Positions 45,601-53,218 of a stretch of 64,000 nucleotides of DNA are shown one piece after another. Origin of the DNA: G963674835 sp963674835 (GTDB lineage Bacteria; Planctomycetota; Planctomycetia; Pirellulales; Thermoguttaceae); the NCBI GenBank assembly GCA_963674835.2, contig CAXXKC010000003.1, forward strand, positions 3,038,001 through 3,102,000, written 5' to 3'. The translations under genes were made by a program, and so were the position numbers. Under the pieces are notes generated by a model, which did no database searches, was not told the origin of the DNA, and saw nothing but the letters and a program-made list of their open reading frames with translations. Every line of letters begins with the position of its first letter. Position 1 is the stretch's first letter.

Positions 45601-48600
45601 GCTCGTCCGCCGCGCGAACCTTCTCGAACAGCTCGATCGCCGGCCCCAGCTTCCCCTGCTCCGCCAGCAGGTATCCCAACGCAACGCGCCACCGGCTGTC
45701 GTAGTCACCCGCCTCAATCCAGCCGCGAAGCGTCTTCTCCAACGGTCCCGGTCGATCCATCGCCACCAGCAGTTCGTACTCGAACAGCTTCCAATCGGCG
45801 TTGTCCGGCTCGGCCGCAATGCCCGCAGCCGCATAATCGAGCAGCCGCTTCGCCAGTTCCGGCTTCGCGCCCCGACGCGCCGCCACATTCGCCAGCGTCA
45901 TCAGGTACCGCCCGCGAAGCACCTGGCCCAGCCACCGCTCCGTCTCGTCCTCGCCCGCGACCGCTTTCGGTTTCGAGCCCAGAAATTCCCAGCATGCAGC
46001 GGCCACCCCGTCCAGTTTCTGGTCGAGACGCACCAGCAAACAAAGCCGTTCGATCTCGATCCATGGCCGCAGCTTCTCCGGCTGCCGGCCAGCCTCCTTC
46101 GACAGTCGCTCCACAAGGCCTTCCTGCGCTTGGCCCATCTTCTCGGCCTGCACCCGCTGCAATTCCGTGCGCGTCAGCCGGTCGGGCCGCTCCACCTTCT
46201 CCATGAGCGCCTTGTACCGGGCCTGGATCATCGCGTCATCAAGCCGCATCAGTTCGCGCACTTCGCCGATCGTCCGTCGGCCCGCGTTCTCGTCGTCCGA
46301 CATTTTGCCGATCAGTCCAAAGACCTCTCCCTCCCGTTCCGCCGACCAGGACTGCCTCAACAGCGCCTCGAACAACTCCCGCGCGTACTGCGTCCGATAT
46401 TGTTTCGGCCCCTGCTGCAGTCGCTCCCGCAGAAATCCCAGCCACTCCTCCGGCGCTCGTGCGGCCAGGATCTGACTCAGCGCGTTCCCCAACGAATGCC
46501 GCTTCTGCACATCCTCCTCGGCCTTCCATCGCCCACGAATCCCCTCAGCCATCTTCTGCCGGGGAATCTCCTTCATGCCCCGATCGCCCTCCCGAATCCA
46601 CCCGATCAGACGCACAATGTGCTCGACGCTCAGCCGATCCATCTGCTCCACCAACAAAGCCGCCATCGCCTGACGGACCCGGTGTGCGACATCGGTCTGC
46701 CGGAATCGGTGATGGCTCATAATCTGGCTGACCACATTCCATTCGGCGTCCGGCCGTGCTGCCGACGACGCCTGGCTCATCGCGTTGGGCCCCATCATCG
46801 GACCGGCCGCTTTCGGCGGGGTGCCGCGCTTCGCAAGAACAAGTGCCGTCTCGGCCAGCGGCCCTAGCCACCGCGGGTCGAGCTGATTGCTCCACATGTT
46901 CCATCCTTGTCCCAGCGCAAGCTGCACTGCCGCCTGCAACCGCGCCGCACCATCCGCCGAAAGCGAGTCCGACTGCCGGCCCTCTTTCAGCCACTTCGCC
47001 ATCAATTCAAACGCCTCCTTCTCTCGCCCCGCTCGCACCAGCACCGTCAAGTACTGCTGATACGGCAGCGCCTCCGCCGGGTTGCCCTTCACCCAGTCGG
47101 CCAGGACATTCGCCAACTCGACGTACCGGGCCTGGTTCCATAGGAAGTTCGCGTATGTATTCCGCAGCGATTGCATCTCGTGGGCTTGCCATTCGATCGG
47201 TACGGCCAACGCCTTCCTCAGCCAGTCGCACGCCGCCTCATACTCGCCCACGTTAATCAGCGCCTGCGCATACTGCGTCTGCACGTTGACATCGCCCGGA
47301 TACTGCCCCGCCAGCTTCCGATAGACCTCCAGCGCCTGGGGTCCCTGCCCGGTCTGCTGGAGCAACCTCGCCCGCGCCTCCTCGGGCTGCTTCATCGCGT
47401 GCAGCCACCCCGGCTGCCGTACGTAGACCGGCTCCAGAAGCTTGAGCAGTTCCAGCGCCTCGTTCGCCGCCAGCACCGAGTTCGCCTCGCCGAGTAGATA
47501 GTTCGCTAGGAACAGATCGTTCCCCTTGGCCTCGCCGCTCGTCGGCTTGCTCGCCAGCCGTTCGGCTTCGCCCAGAACTTCCCTCTTCCACTCTTCGTGA
47601 TGCCGGCTCATTCGCAGTACCGTGTAGCGAATCCACCGAAATCCCGGCTTCTTCTCCGCCAACGGTTCGACCTTCGCCAACTCCTCTTCCACGCGGTCCC
47701 ACAGTTGCCTTTCCACGTAGTACGCCAGCAACACCATCCGATCGACGAACGTCGCCTTGCCCTCGGCGACAGCTCGCTTGGCTTCCAGCGCCGTCGGCAA
47801 CGGCTCCTCGAGCAGCAGCACCTTCGAACGATCCGGCAATTGACCGGCGATCTCCTTGCCAATCTCCTCCGCGCCCCGCGTCGCAAACCTCTGCGTCACC
47901 AGCGACGTGCGCCGCCCCTTGGTGTCGCTCACCTCGATCCGCGTTGCCCACCAGGCTCCGCCGACCTCCACAAAATCGCCCAGCCGCGTGGTCGCCGTAA
48001 CCTTGTCTCCCGTGCGCGACTCAATCTGCAGCACGACCGCCCGGCGAGTGTCGATCAGCACGCGCGTCTGCACCTGTGGGCTGCTCGGATGGCTCATCAC
48101 CAACAACGTGCGATCGCCCCCCTGTGGCTGCACTTCGACCGAACAGCCCCGATACAACTGCTCCAACGATCTCAGCACATAACCCTGCAGTCCCAGTGGC
48201 GGCCCGCTCAAGTCGTCGCCGCTCGACGCCCGCACCCGCCCGAGCCCAAAACCCTCTCCGACAATGCCCCGCTCCTGCCGGTTGCACCATTGCACGATCG
48301 TCTGCGAACCCAGCGATTCGCTACGAACCAGCCACTCCTGCGGCCCCATCAGCGCCAGACTGTCACTGCGCGAAGTCGTTTCATCCAAACGCGGATCGTA
48401 CAGCGCACTGTTGACCTCGATCCTCAGACCCCCGGACAGTTTTGCCAACGTCTCAGTCCGCAATAGGCTTCGCGACAGCGCCTGCGCCTCCTTCGGCCAC
48501 GTCGATTCCGGCTGCTTCCGTGGCTCTTCCCATGGCCCAGGCAACAACGGGAACAGGCCGTTGAGCCATCCGGGATATTGCCCCGGTTGCGGCAGAGCAT

Positions 48601-51600
48601 GGAAGAACGCCGCCGGCGCCGAAAGCCCCACGACCACCCCGTCTCCCCTCCGCCGGCTGCCGTCAATGGAAAGACGGCTGAGCCGATCGCCGGCCACATT
48701 ACTCACTTCCCGATCGAACAGAGCATTGTAATCCTGGTCATAGAAGTCGAAACCGCTGATCTTCTGCTCCAGGTTCTCTCGCCCCTCAGGCTCCTTCCAT
48801 AAGCGTTCGCTCTTGGCGTCTTCCTCGAATCGTTCACCTGCCTGCAAAGCCCCGTTAGAATCGCCGAAAACCAAGTCGAATGCTCCGCCGTCCCGCGGTC
48901 CTCCCTTCGGCGAGCTCGTGCTTGCCCAAGGCGCCCTGGTAGGCGCCGCTTCCGCCGATACCTCGACTCCCAAGCTCGTCACTGGGCCATTGACACGGAA
49001 GCCTGCAAACCCCCACCAATGCCGGTTGTCTATACTACCCCCGTACTCACCGGCGAGCCCCATTCCTCCCCCAGACACCGGCCACCCGCGGTAACGCCGG
49101 AACACCTCCGGATTGCGGCCCATGGCCATCAACTGCTGAAGCACCGCCCGCCGCAACCCAATTCGCCAATCACTTGCCCGTCGCATCTGCTGTTGCAGCA
49201 ATTCATAATTCGCGTTGGCTCGCCCCTCGGCAAAGAACCGCTCCCCGTCGCGCATCTGGAACCGCGGTTTCACCGCGAATCGCTCCCGATCCTCGTCGCT
49301 CTCCAGAATCAACAGCGACGTGTACGGTGTCAGGATGTGATACTCCTCCGACAGCGCAATGATCTCGTCGCGCACCGCCGGCGCGTTTCCCTGCTCCAAC
49401 AGCGCGTCCAAATGCATCCGCGCCCACAATCGTGGAATGAACGAATTCCCCTCCGAACTCGTCTCCAACGCGACCTTCGCGGCCCATCGCACCGGCTTGC
49501 CGTCGCGCGTCCCCGTCACGATCACTTCGCCTTTCTGCTCCTTCCCTTCCGGCAGATAGCGGCCCAATACGATCTGCTGATGCCCTGCCGCCAGGTTGGG
49601 CAGCTCCGTCGGATACACGCGCGCCGTCCGCAAACCGCGAAACTCCACGCTCAGCCCCCGCAGCGCCGGCTGCATCATCTCCGCCAACAAATCCCGCGCA
49701 ACCTGCTCCGGCCCGTGCTCGCCGCTCACCTGCCGTACGGAACCGCCGCCCAGCCCGGCGATCGCCTTCATCACCATCGCGTCGAATGTGCTGCTCACCG
49801 ATACCGCGTAGAACGTTCCCTGCTTGCCCTCGTAAAGCCGCCGCAGCCGCTTCGCCGCTGCCGCCGCGTCGCCGTCGTTCCCCGTAACGATACCGTCGCC
49901 GATGTAGACCACCTGTGTCTTCGGTCCCGCCTTCTTCAGTACCGACGCAAACGCCCGATCCAGATCCGTCCAACCCAGCGAAGCCCGGTCGGCCAGCAAC
50001 TGTCGCGCCGCCGCGATGTTCTCCGCACTGGCCGCCTTCGACTGCTCGAATGCCCAGCGGCAATCCACGTCGCACACCGCCAGGTTGATCCGGTCCTGCG
50101 GCGACAACGCCGAGAACAACGACGCCACCAACGCTTCCTGCCGCTTGCGTGCGTCCCCGTCCATCGATGCCGACGTGTCGGCCAACACCACCAGTTCGAT
50201 CGGCTCCCCGTTGGGCAACACCTCTCGCTCCCACGCACCGTCGCTCCCCGGCGGCATCAGTTGCAGCATGAAGTAACCGTCGTCGCCGCGCCGGTGGGGA
50301 ATCAACACCACCTCCGGTTGCCCCTTGGCCAATGGCACCACCACCTCGAAATCTCGCGACGGCGTATACTCCTGCGCCGCGAACTCCACGTGCGCCGAAT
50401 GCGCCGTCTTGTCCAGCCGCACGGCGTGGGTTGGCGACCGCACGCCCGCCAGTGGCACCGCCGAGTTGATCTTTACGTCGATCGACAGCTCGCGCAACGG
50501 ATGCTGCCGCAACAGCTCGCTCTGAAGTGCGTAACTATACCGATAGCTGTTCCCCTCCAACGGGAGCACCTGCGTGTACGAGATCTTGATCCGCTTCTCG
50601 GCATGCCCCGGAATGGGAAACACCCGCGCCTTGAACAGGTTTCCCCCCTGCCACTCCAACAATCCCGGATCGCGCCGCTCGCGCAGGATCGTCTCGTAGA
50701 TCTCGCGGGCCCGCTGCTTCTCCACGATGTCGGCCTCCACCAGCCGGTCGCCGATCCACATGCCGAAACCCGAGATCGACGCATCCGCAGGCAGCGGAAA
50801 GTAGAAGACGCCCTCCAGCGTAGCCGCCGTGTGATTGACGAACGACTCCTCGATCACCGTGCGCGCAATCTGGTCGCGAATGTCGACGCTCACCTTGTGA
50901 TAACCGACCGTCAACGGCACGTCGCGCCCGTCGACCAGCGCCACCAGCGAACCCAGCGACTCCTTCGTCGTCACCCCCTCGAAACCCTGTAGCCATAACG
51001 GCGCTTTCTCCAGCCGAGTCAACTGCCCGTCGCGCAACCGCAGAATCTGCGTACCGATCACGCGAATCGGCTTGTCATCGCCGTTCTTCCCCACCTGTAC
51101 CTCCAATGCTCGCGCCTCCTTGCCCGCCCCTTTGCCGACAACCGCCTTCACTTCGCCTTCGAACAGACGAATCTGCGTCGGCGTCCGAATCTCCACGAGC
51201 GAGCCCGGACCCAGTACCAATTCCGTGTTGGGCACGAGCCGGATCGCCACCGCGTTGGCGCCCCGCATGTCGGTCCGCACCCAGTCGCCCGGCTTTAGCA
51301 ACATCGGTCCGTCCACCGGCGTCCACCGCTCGTGCATCACCGGCTTCACCGATACGACGCCCTGAACATCGGTCACCTTCCCCACGCGGCCATCCTCGGT
51401 GAGCGTGTCGGCCACAACAAACATGCCGTCCGGCACCGGCTCATCCGCCCCCAGCACCGTCAGCGTGCCCATTCCCTCCCGCCGCCCGTTCCGATCCCCT
51501 TTGGCCTCCAACGAGTGCAGCATCCCCGTCGCCTTGTCAACGGTCGCTTCCAACCGGATCGCCCCCTGTTCCGCCGGAATGTCGACCACATACCTCTCGC

Positions 51601-52258
51601 ACGTCCGGCCGCCGCAAGCACATTCCCCGACCGACTTCGCCGCAGTCACCGCTTCTCGAATACCGTCCTCCGGCAACCCCAACAGCGCCAACACATCCAA
51701 CTTGCCCTTGAATCCCCACGATCGGTCCGATGTCACGCGGTTCGCCCGCTCGTCGATCAGCCACGTCTTCCCGTCCCGCGCGATCCGATACGTCCCATCG
51801 GCCAGATCCCATCGCAGCCGCCCCTCTCGCCCCACCCAAATCTGCTCGCTCTTGTCCCCTTGCGTGTATTGCAGATGGAGCGTGTCGGCCTTCTCCACCT
51901 TCTCCAGCGCCGCCGACAATACGGCAGCATCCGATGTCGACATCGTCGTCAGCCACCCCGCAACGGCCAATACCGCCGCCGCAGCCGACACAGCCATAGC
52001 GCGCAACGCGATCCACGACATCGTATGCCTCCTTCCATCGCCTCTCGCCCGCTCGCGGGAAAGAGGTCGGGGATGTGCTTGTTCCAATTCGCTATCCAGG
52101 TCACTCCCGCAGCTCGTTACTCCCGCTGAAAACACGCTGGCCGATTCCTCTCGCAACCGCTCCAGACGCGACTCGTCCGGCGACGCGCTGTTCGCCTCAA
52201 CCGCCCGCAACAGGGCGGCCAAGCGATCTTCGTCCCAGCGATTCTCGTTACGACCCAT
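42686..52258 (-). CDS. Giant LolA/FecR/VIT/VWA/TPR membrane protein coupled to an ECF sigma factor
   Basis: The 3190-residue protein starts with a charged helical stretch resembling an anti-sigma cytoplasmic part (about 1-75), then one membrane helix (about 80-105). Next come a LolA-like beta domain (about 110-285, ADTLHLQYTQGDKSEQIW), a FecR-like domain (about 290-400) and a VIT domain (about 440-575; GVFYFPLPADASISGF, then ILRERRDPGLLEW). A VWA domain follows with the MIDAS motif DTSASMDG at 694. A second LolA-like domain is suggested near 1390-1450 (VLIDTRRAVVLQIES). From about 1500 to the end the protein is a TPR-like helical superhelix. TAGGA lies before the ATG and the sigma factor ends 14 nt upstream. 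Its role is unknown; sensing or scaffolding at the envelope is inferred. Confidence 0.85.
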   Translation of the reverse strand: MGRNENRWDEDRLAALLRAVEANSASPDESRLERLREESASVFSAGVTSCGSDLDSELEQAHPRPLSRERARGDGRRHTMSWIALRAMAVSAAAAVLAVAGWLTTMSTSDAAVLSAALEKVEKADTLHLQYTQGDKSEQIWVGREGRLRWDLADGTYRIARDGKTWLIDERANRVTSDRSWGFKGKLDVLALLGLPEDGIREAVTAAKSVGECACGGRTCERYVVDIPAEQGAIRLEATVDKATGMLHSLEAKGDRNGRREGMGTLTVLGADEPVPDGMFVVADTLTEDGRVGKVTDVQGVVSVKPVMHERWTPVDGPMLLKPGDWVRTDMRGANAVAIRLVPNTELVLGPGSLVEIRTPTQIRLFEGEVKAVVGKGAGKEARALEVQVGKNGDDKPIRVIGTQILRLRDGQLTRLEKAPLWLQGFEGVTTKESLGSLVALVDGRDVPLTVGYHKVSVDIRDQIARTVIEESFVNHTAATLEGVFYFPLPADASISGFGMWIGDRLVEADIVEKQRAREIYETILRERRDPGLLEWQGGNLFKARVFPIPGHAEKRIKISYTQVLPLEGNSYRYSYALQSELLRQHPLRELSIDVKINSAVPLAGVRSPTHAVRLDKTAHSAHVEFAAQEYTPSRDFEVVVPLAKGQPEVVLIPHRRGDDGYFMLQLMPPGSDGAWEREVLPNGEPIELVVLADTSASMDGDARKRQEALVASLFSALSPQDRINLAVCDVDCRWAFEQSKAASAENIAAARQLLADRASLGWTDLDRAFASVLKKAGPKTQVVYIGDGIVTGNDGDAAAAAKRLRRLYEGKQGTFYAVSVSSTFDAMVMKAIAGLGGGSVRQVSGEHGPEQVARDLLAEMMQPALRGLSVEFRGLRTARVYPTELPNLAAGHQQIVLGRYLPEGKEQKGEVIVTGTRDGKPVRWAAKVALETSSEGNSFIPRLWARMHLDALLEQGNAPAVRDEIIALSEEYHILTPYTSLLILESDEDRERFAVKPRFQMRDGERFFAEGRANANYELLQQQMRRASDWRIGLRRAVLQQLMAMGRNPEVFRRYRGWPVSGGGMGLAGEYGGSIDNRHWWGFAGFRVNGPVTSLGVEVSAEAAPTRAPWASTSSPKGGPRDGGAFDLVFGDSNGALQAGERFEEDAKSERLWKEPEGRENLEQKISGFDFYDQDYNALFDREVSNVAGDRLSRLSIDGSRRRGDGVVVGLSAPAAFFHALPQPGQYPGWLNGLFPLLPGPWEEPRKQPESTWPKEAQALSRSLLRTETLAKLSGGLRIEVNSALYDPRLDETTSRSDSLALMGPQEWLVRSESLGSQTIVQWCNRQERGIVGEGFGLGRVRASSGDDLSGPPLGLQGYVLRSLEQLYRGCSVEVQPQGGDRTLLVMSHPSSPQVQTRVLIDTRRAVVLQIESRTGDKVTATTRLGDFVEVGGAWWATRIEVSDTKGRRTSLVTQRFATRGAEEIGKEIAGQLPDRSKVLLLEEPLPTALEAKRAVAEGKATFVDRMVLLAYYVERQLWDRVEEELAKVEPLAEKKPGFRWIRYTVLRMSRHHEEWKREVLGEAERLASKPTSGEAKGNDLFLANYLLGEANSVLAANEALELLKLLEPVYVRQPGWLHAMKQPEEARARLLQQTGQGPQALEVYRKLAGQYPGDVNVQTQYAQALINVGEYEAACDWLRKALAVPIEWQAHEMQSLRNTYANFLWNQARYVELANVLADWVKGNPAEALPYQQYLTVLVRAGREKEAFELMAKWLKEGRQSDSLSADGAARLQAAVQLALGQGWNMWSNQLDPRWLGPLAETALVLAKRGTPPKAAGPMMGPNAMSQASSAARPDAEWNVVSQIMSHHRFRQTDVAHRVRQAMAALLVEQMDRLSVEHIVRLIGWIREGDRGMKEIPRQKMAEGIRGRWKAEEDVQKRHSLGNALSQILAARAPEEWLGFLRERLQQGPKQYRTQYARELFEALLRQSWSAEREGEVFGLIGKMSDDENAGRRTIGEVRELMRLDDAMIQARYKALMEKVERPDRLTRTELQRVQAEKMGQAQEGLVERLSKEAGRQPEKLRPWIEIERLCLLVRLDQKLDGVAAACWEFLGSKPKAVAGEDETERWLGQVLRGRYLMTLANVAARRGAKPELAKRLLDYAAAGIAAEPDNADWKLFEYELLVAMDRPGPLEKTLRGWIEAGDYDSRWRVALGYLLAEQGKLGPAIELFEKVRAADELAPADCVALSDWYLAVDRREQRRQAMTAAFEMMNERQLYRWLDTQLRAWQQDAGQMPTELDERVPLVLVVLMGKSSSPGDCVGRLQQFYRATRDFRLLAALADAVVGQTAEKVYPVLANLGGVLGEVHDEATVDSLVEHIGEVRQREKTPVDRRALDLLLVAVERRAAELENQAGPHAERALAALRQATRQEWSKGEPRLMADFLAGMGRIAQRDLADEQLRQLEVLRLQVAGGTVDRLHIALRQAQTIWSYDRRKEATDLLEAALNEYEQGAEMPAPNEIRDALETLLMYLEGQGHYARGEEVVERYLQRAANGQQRTWLAVRLRRLQYNALANGGSVSLGSGQTLYKALERAVREEIAGGAVRSKGKVDAGEAGGRAAQRSGGMPDPDGVFQLIDLLSSIYRTAAEKKLPGVVDDLKGFAFGELPKLLQPAVGQYEAIVRVVGQTLHDVVSPRDGLDFLVGRLENEPAWMHYQNQGGWGRFGDTMANWRKEAGALDAGLEERLLGVVLRELREDLETRERRNCQIYWRGNQTFWSEKTADFARVADEVAERNKNSGSTVLYVAEYLMFGLQHCDRAIEILLDANGRKILDERGQSQLVVFLQSQQRFGETIGILLPLIEQHPDNATYRVWLMLAYFRTKQPDKLKATRQQADEYFHADHRWTEDVLSELARGCLETELFAQAVEYYGELIPWHERTAPRRGIGDGKLSTYYGNMARARAGMGQMIEAIDAACGAIVSWGRTQGNRQQATAALREVIERAPNLDKLVALLDAEEAKTGMHRAIVRRVLGEVYRHRDQRKAIAQLKLAVALDPEDAEAERELIAAYDAAGDQEGAVRQLIEYAGQARRNIELYRDLGRRYARLGRGEEAERAYTSIVEVLPSESESHAMLAEVRQEENRWEEAAAEWQRVAEIRSLEPMGLLRLAAAQIELKQWEKAAETLRKLECQCWPPRFHDVRYQVDQLRRRLPERR

Positions 52259-52272
52259 CGCAGTCCTACACC

Positions 52273-52908
52273 CTATCGATCAGAATTCTCGCGTGCCTCT
52301 TCCGCCGGCGAACAGCCACCCGTCGCCCGCGTGAAGACCCGACGAAACGCTTCCCGTGCTCGCGCCAACTTCGATCGGATTGCCGTCGCCGAGCACTGCT
52401 GCTGCCCGGCCAGCTCTTCCGCCGCTGCACCGTCCAGGTACTTCGCCGTCAACAACGTTGCGTAGTCCGTAGGCAGCCTCAGCAATACGCCGCGAACCAA
52501 ATCGGCCAACTCGTCCGACGCCATCACCTCAGGCGGTGTCGGCTCGCGGCCCTCCAGCCACGCCAGCAGCCCCTCCACGTCCGATACCTCGCCGCCCAAC
52601 GCCCGTAGCCTCCGGTGCCGCTCCTGGCGGCGAAAATGCATGGCCACCTGGTAGCGCGCGATGCCCATCAACCACCCCCACAACGACCCGCGGCTCGCGT
52701 CATATCCGCGCGCACTCTTGGCGGCGGCGAGAAAAACCTCCTGGACCACATCGCCAACGTCCGCCGATTGCGGACCGATCAAGCGGGCAACCGCTTGCCA
52801 TACCGCTCGGGCGTACCCGTCATACAACGCGTGCCAGGCCTCGGTCTCTCCCTCTCGTAATCCTCGGGCGATTTCCCGCTCCCGTTGTTCATCCATCCGC
52901 TTCAGCAT
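52273..52908 (-). CDS. ECF-family RNA polymerase sigma factor
   Basis: The 211-residue protein has sigma region 2 (about 20-90: ALYDGYARAVWQAVARL, then DVVQEVFLAAAK and WGWLMGIARYQ) and region 4 (about 140-195: LRLPTDYATLLTAKYLDG, with the HTH helix CSATAIRSKLARAREAFR). It belongs to the ECF sigma70 family. The next gene starts 14 nt downstream and begins with a cytoplasmic segment plus a membrane helix, as an anti-sigma factor would, so it is the likely regulator. The initiator may be the ATG at 52908 or the one four codons later. The 42-residue linker between regions 2 and 4 (GLLAWLEGREPTPPEV) is long for the family. Confidence 0.93.
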   Translation of the reverse strand: MLKRMDEQREREIARGLREGETEAWHALYDGYARAVWQAVARLIGPQSADVGDVVQEVFLAAAKSARGYDASRGSLWGWLMGIARYQVAMHFRRQERHRRLRALGGEVSDVEGLLAWLEGREPTPPEVMASDELADLVRGVLLRLPTDYATLLTAKYLDGAAAEELAGQQQCSATAIRSKLARAREAFRRVFTRATGGCSPAEEARENSDR

Positions 52909-53218
52909 CCGCCGCGGTCAACCCTCGGTGCCCCACCCATTACTTTGCGCCTTGCGGCCCTAATGTGTCGACGGGAGAGACCCGATTTCGGTTTTCTTCG
53001 CAGATCGGGGGGGTGGTAGCCGACAAACGCGTTCGAGCAAGACAACGCGTCCACCCCGGGTCGTCGCAACCCACCTCGGAATGCAACTGTGCACGGGCCG
53101 GGGACCGGCTCATTCTTCAGGCCATTTCCACCCAAAAAATATGCCTATCCCCGCCCCCGTCGCAGAATGGCGCCACAAACGGCCGCCTCAGAATCAGCCG
53201 CCGCGCAGGGCGGCAGCC
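52909..53218. other. Gene-free region
   Basis: This 310-bp gap lies upstream of the sigma factor and downstream of the alpha-galactosidase gene. It must hold the sigma-operon promoter; no clear ECF-type -35 (GAAC-like) element, hairpin terminator or repeat was identified. Confidence 0.5.
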
